Origin: Anas platyrhynchos
Lineage: Eukaryota; Chordata; Aves; Anseriformes; Anatidae
Direction: 5' to 3'
Assembly: GCF_047663525.1 (NCBI RefSeq)
Contig: NC_092591.1
Location: forward strand, 48,151,501-48,215,500
DNA length: 64,000 nt
Position numbers and translations under genes: made by a program. Below, one piece after another: positions 58,968 to 64,000 of the stretch. The stretch's first letter is position 1; the number at the start of each line of letters is the position of its first letter. Below the pieces are notes generated by a model that saw only the letters and a list, made by a program, of their open reading frames with translations, was not told the origin of the DNA and searched no databases.

Positions 58968-59961
58968 CATTCATCTATCTTTTTATTCTTTCTTGGCCTG
59001 ATATTCAAAATAGCTAAGCACTCACTGAATTAAACGGTATCACTCAGGGTTCAGCATATTTGTGTATCTGACTGTGAAGTCCAAAAGGTGCCTCTGTACA
59101 TAAAAAACAATTTTTTTTTTTTCTGGCTTGTAGAGTTCATATTGCAACTTAGCAGTAGTTTAGCTGGTTGAAAACTGGGGGTCTCAGGTTCAAACTAGCT
59201 TCATTTTATTGTACCTCTAAGTGAGCATTACTTCTCAGTTTTTATGAAACTTCTGCATCGTCTTACAGGTCACATCAATGGAGCATGTGTTGAACTTGTT
59301 CTGCCACCTTGGAAGAATGCTAAGTATAACTGCAGAAATAAAGAAATACCAGGTAAAACAGAGCAAGGTTACCTTTGAACTAATTCCAGCAGAACAACCA
59401 GCTTCTCTGCCAATAAATCAGAGAGCTAAACTAGTAAAAAACAGTAATATGAACTCCTGTACCTGTCACAATAGTGTGCCTCTGCTAACAAAAACAGATT
59501 TGAGTGGTAATGAAGCAATCTATCCTCTTAAAATAAACTAAGGGTTGGGGAAGGAAGCCTGCTGGGAGACTGAATGAATGTCAAGAAGAGAATACAGTGC
59601 CTTTCAATTAAAAAAAATAAAATAAAATTGCTTGCAATTTTAAGATGAAAGAAAAGTGGTATGTAATGGTTCCAGCAGAAGGGTATTATCAATAGATGGT
59701 AATATTTTTAAAGTTAACAATTTTCTCTCTCTCTCTCATATCTCCCCACAACTTTGAAATAAAATGGCCCCACTCGTGTACATATTTAGATTTACGTTTG
59801 GGCATGTAGCATACAGTCTGCATTACCTGAGTACCAGGAATTAAACTGTTTTTCCCCCCCTAATTTTGCTGGCACTCGCAGACAGACAAGGCATTTGGGG
59901 TATTTCAGTACCAGCCCATCTCTAGTTATCAACAGAAGTTTGTGAGGCAAAATAGCTATTC

Positions 59962-60535
59962 TTATCTGTCCAGCAGCTGTTTCAAAGCTCTTTCTATGTT
60001 CATTCTGTGCCCAACTCTAGTCACTCCAAGGTCTATCAGATCTTCCTTTTGTAGATTTGGTAAATGAGTGCCATCTATTTCATTGTCCATAAATGTTTCT
60101 TTATGTTCACCTAAGTTTAGACTTTCCAACCAATCTGCCACATCTGGTTTAGTCCACAGGTGGACAGGCTTAGTTGTAAAAGGCTTATTTGAGATTGGCT
60201 GTTGTAATATTGAGGGAGAAGGAGACCTGCTGCGCCCTGTGGTCAAGCCAAATAAGTCCCCAGAAGGGGGCTGGCTGGGTAGGCTAAATACATCGGACAA
60301 AGTTGGAGAAGGAGATGAAGCTGAAGCAGAAGCAGTCAGAGGAGCAGGCATGATGTCTTTATTAATCTCTGTTGGTGAAACCACAGGGCTTGGAGCATGT
60401 CTTGCTCCTGAGGTCCTACTGTCATAGTCTGGGGACCTGCTCTGCAGTGTGATCGGCTGGCTGGTTCCAGGTCGGACAGTAAAAGTGATTGTTGTACTTC
60501 GTGTACCTGAGACAGTACTCATGACTTCTGTGCTC
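59962..60535 (-). CDS. SHANK2: SHANK2 last coding exon (SAM domain)
   Basis: Shank2 is a master scaffold of the excitatory postsynaptic density that links glutamate-receptor complexes (via SAPAP/Homer) to actin (via cortactin). This terminal exon starts after a minus-strand TTTCAG acceptor at 60536-60538 with the last base of a split codon, and encodes 190 residues: STEVMSTVSGTRSTTITFTV, a Ser/Pro-rich stretch (SDVFSLPSQPPSGDLFGL, SRSPSPSILQQ), then the C-terminal SAM domain from HLWTKPDVADWLESLNLGEH to ERALKQLLDR. The SAM domain is known to polymerise in a Zn-dependent way. Stop TAA at 59962-59964 (plus coordinates). The preceding exons, including PDZ and the cortactin-binding motif, are outside the window. 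It converges on CTTN. The assignment to SHANK2 rather than SHANK1/3 rests on the linker sequence and on synteny with CTTN and PPFIA1. Confidence 0.95.
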
Positions 60536-63500
60536 CTGAAATTGTAAACAGACACAGAAAGTTAGACACAGCAGCTACCATCTGAAAGTTTGTCCATATC
60601 AACACGTGGCAAACGTGGCTTTGGAATGTTAAAATATACACATATGTATTTTTTAAAGGAGCAATATCAGGTTAAAAGTCATCGAACCTTTCCCATAAAA
60701 CAATAATAAATGGTAAGCCATGGATTACCTTTGATTACCATAGATTGCAAAACCTTTGCTTATGAGCAGTTCAGAAAAAGACCTTGCAGAGCACATTCTT
60801 CCTTTTTCAGTCCACAACAAATGGACTCATGGCTAAATGAGAAACACCATCTGTAATAAGCACACAGCCACTTTGTTTTACCCTTGCAGCACAATCGGGA
60901 GTTGATCTTCCTTGGACTGCATGGAGAGGTGAGTCCTTCATTTCTGTTTTAGCCTGTCAGTCCAACACACCGTGAGGTAACACAGCAAATAATAGTAGCT
61001 ATGGAAAGTATTGGAAGCATATTATTAGCTCAGGATTTGGATCTTTGTGCATCTATCTACTCAGTGAATTTTTGGGTATGTGTGTTTGTAATCCTGTTCA
61101 CTCACAGAACATGCTTCCCAAACTCCTCTTCCCTTTCTGCTCAGCTGACCTTCTAAGGTTCATAAAAGGACATTTGGACATTTGAGCCCTTTTTTTTTTT
61201 TCTTTTTTTTTTTTTTCTGACCAGAAATTATACTTCGGCAGTTTCACTAAAAGACTAATGGAGACAAAATTCTTATTCTGTGTGCCTGTGTGCCCAGGGG
61301 TGATGTGGTAGTAATCAAGTTGCTGGCACCTATCTCCTGGCTAAAGGAAATTGCAGATTACAGACTAAACAGACACGAAACTGGTCGAGAGGCTAACTGT
61401 TGCTGAGGCTGTCAGGGTGAGTGAAGGAGCAGACAAGCCAACTTTTGTCTGGTGGCCATAGAAGAAACTTAGAAGCAGAAGGTCCAGGTTCAGGTCTGCT
61501 CACTTCACACAATGCTTAATCCCACAGCCCTTACTCTTCATGGGACAATTCTGCCAGGCAGCCTGCGTGCTACAGGATCTTCCACTGAACTTCTTCTCCA
61601 GAAGGCTCCAGAGTTTTTCAGTTTTAAAATACCAATGAGGGACACCTTCAGCCAACTAATTTCATGCAGTTCCTGACCAAAGGATTTATTTGTCTTTGAA
61701 GTGATGCCACAGACTCCAGAAGATGACCTGGAGGATGTTGTGGATAGATTTCTCATGCAGACACTGACTGAAGACCTCTTTATCTCAGTGCCAGACTGTC
61801 CCCAGGCTTGTCCAGTCATGCCTAGAGCAGAACAAAGGATGGCTTTGGTGCACAATGGCAGATACAAATGCTTTTATTAATAATGCAGATTCACCACTGT
61901 GCAGAAAAGATCTTACAGAGCCAAAGGAAGAGCATGGTTCTGGAGCCCCCATCTTTAAAGTGCCGTTATGGAAGAAGCTGGGGTCTTCATTCAGCAGTCA
62001 TTCAGCTCTTCCTGAATGACTGCTTAAAGATTTTGTGTTAACGGCCAGGAAATGAAGTACCAAAATGATCTATGCAGCAGGGCTCAAACCCCACATCTGC
62101 TCTCTCTCACCACTAGATCAGCTGTGAGCCCCTGTTATAACAGTGAGCCCCTCTCGTGCTCCTCTGTCCTAGAGAATCACGGAGGCTTTGCTGTTGCCTG
62201 CAGAGCACTGGGGCTGCTGGGGTGGAGGATATGGTGCCTAGGGTTAGCCTGTCTCACTGGATTTGGTTCTCAGTGCAAGGTAATTATGAATGCCCATAGA
62301 AAGGGAGTGACTGGAATTTGGTTGCCCACATCCTGACTAAAATAGTGGTTAAAATTTTAATTAAAAAGATGGGGGTGTCAGCACTTCCTCAACATCTATC
62401 CTAACCTGCTATCCCTGTGAACTACTCATCTGTTACCCTAAAGAAGAAATGTAGGCAGCTCACCTGGGGCAATGATAATTGGCTATTAATCCCTTTCTCT
62501 CATTTGAGCCCTACTGCAGCCACAGTTACTCTTGTAAGTCCTGGTAGCCTTGAACTGGAGACTTTCTTCAGTGTTTCCTTGGTTTGCTGCAGCCTGTTGT
62601 GAGCCCTCTTCCTACATACTCCCTGAATCACATCTGGGGCTTCAGCCCATAATTAACAAACCTAGACGTCAGGTAACCTACAGCACTGCTATACTGAGCT
62701 TCAGAGCACGCTCATATCACAGCGAGTCTCATTCAAATTGGGCTCCAACACTGTGTTATTAGAGAAGCACTAAGAATAACTTTCTGGAGAACGTACATGT
62801 TATTCGCATGAGCAATCCCACTGATTTCCCACAAGTTGTTCCATGTATTTCAATGGGAACAGGGGGATCTTTCTGAGGGCTGAAAGATCAGTACTTCACT
62901 TAAAACACAGTAGGAAAAATACTTTCAGCATTTATGTCTTTGTAATTTAAAAAAGAACGGAAACACTTGGCAAGGTTTTGAGTGCTTCCCGTGATTTGCT
63001 TGGAGCTTAATGGCTTTCATTGTCTTCCAGGGCTAGAGCTAAGCCTTCTTACACATAAAAGTCTATGGCAAGAAACTATTAAATTCTACTAACCAAGGGG
63101 AACAAATTATTTCTACCTACTTAGTATTAGGAGTCTCACGCACTTTAATAAGGCATGATATAATTTTAAATCCAAAAAACCCTTCCTTTGAAAAAGGTTG
63201 TGATAATGTTGCCCTAGCGAATGAAAGAAGGGCAGGATGAGTTTTGCATAAATGTGGAAATTTCTCCCTATCTCTTTATTTGCAGTGACCCTTTTACTTA
63301 AACTTCCTGTATTACAAATACGAGAAATTAGAGTTTTGTATTCACATCTTTCATGGCAATATCAAATGGATGGTGCAAATTTATCTTCTGTAATGGTAGG
63401 CACTGACAGATCACTTCTGTTACCTGACTAACAGCTCCAGGTTCAGTCAGGTACATCTGCTTTAACTTATTTCTGCTGCTGCTTCTCTGTATGGTTCATT

Positions 63501-64000
63501 TCACAGACTCCCCGTACGTCCTTGTTCAGGAGATCATTTTCACTATTCCCTTAAATAAACTACATTAAGCCTCTAAAACAAAATCCCCTAAAGAAAACCA
63601 TGTGCTCTTATTTTAAGTATTCTTTAGACTAATGTTACCTAACCTCAGATGCACAGGCAGTAATTCTGGGTGAGAAAAGGCTTTGCTCTTTCTGTCAGCC
63701 TGGATCAGAGCAGTGGCTTCTCATGGCTACAAGCACTATTAAAAGGTCTGTGGGCATCTTCCTTTCCTCAGACCATGGGTTCAGGACTACTGACTATTAA
63801 AATATGACTCTGGAACTATGATAAGAACAATATTTTAGCTGATTAATGAGGTTTCAACACCAGCTCAGTTTATAGCCACAGCAGTACTCAATCTAATAGA
63901 AATGTTAACCCTTTTATCAGACAGCTCGGGGCACTTCATTAACAGACTTATTCCTACGGCACCACACCTCCTCTCAGGAGGTTATTAGATGTTCTGCACA
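60536..64000 (-). other. SHANK2: SHANK2 intron (partial)
   Basis: Sequence upstream of the last exon on the minus strand. A T-rich block at about 61190-61216 is present; no further exon recognised. Confidence 0.7.

Larger units (their letters stand above)
53975..59961 (-). other. SHANK2: SHANK2 3' UTR (distal end inferred)
   Basis: A/T-rich sequence downstream of the SHANK2 stop without coding content. A candidate distal poly(A) signal is AATAAA on the minus strand at 53995-54000, with a U/GU-rich stretch after it. Several other minus-strand AATAAA hexamers lie between (e.g. near 54711, 55080, 56375, 56882 and 57141), so the UTR may be shorter or have multiple ends. Confidence 0.5.

Noticed and set aside
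1-64000. CRISPR arrays, operons, tRNA or rRNA genes
   Set aside because: None seen. The tandem repeats present are microsatellites, the gag minisatellite and cortactin repeat exons; the only tRNA-like sequence is the 18-nt primer site.

Overview
The window is vertebrate genomic DNA, most likely avian. Large introns, GT-AG splice sites, a CpG-island promoter, a CR1 LINE tail of the bird/reptile type and an ERV-L-like provirus point that way. No bacterial gene organisation is present. Protein-level similarity was judged by eye, from recognition of the families; no search was run, and the species is not determined.

Three host genes appear in the order of human 11q13. (1) Positions 1-11.1 kb hold the 3' end of PPFIA1 (liprin-alpha-1, + strand): six coding exons that carry most of the C-terminal SAM region and the PDZ-ligand tail, followed by an intron inside the 3' UTR and a 1.4 kb terminal exon. 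(2) Positions 13.5-37.0 kb hold the whole of CTTN (cortactin, + strand): a CpG island with a non-coding first exon, 16 coding exons giving 553 residues (N-terminal acidic region, six and a half 37-residue F-actin repeats, helical and proline-rich regions, SH3), and a 1.65 kb 3' UTR. (3) Positions about 54.0-64 kb hold the 3' end of SHANK2 (- strand): the last coding exon with the C-terminal SAM domain, a very long 3' UTR and part of the preceding intron. CTTN and SHANK2 converge. All three encode actin, adhesion or synaptic scaffolds, and Shank proteins are known to bind the cortactin SH3 domain.

Between CTTN and SHANK2 (37,963-45,485) sits a complete, very young endogenous retrovirus in CTTN orientation. 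It has two 599-bp LTRs with no difference that I can find by eye, a 5-bp target duplication, an 18/18 tRNA-Lys primer site, one open gag frame and one open pol frame, and no env. Gag and Pol lie in the same frame and are separated by a single UAG codon, followed by sequence able to fold into a hairpin or pseudoknot. This is the arrangement of termination-suppression retroviruses. Gag is unusual: a hydrophobic N-terminus, a long Pro-Ala tandem-repeat region, no CCHC zinc knuckle and a duplicated coiled-coil-like segment. The RT looks ERV-L/class III-like.

The rest is intronic or intergenic DNA with a few simple repeats. The most notable host observation is that the CTTN exon encoding the sixth actin repeat ends in a non-canonical GC splice donor.
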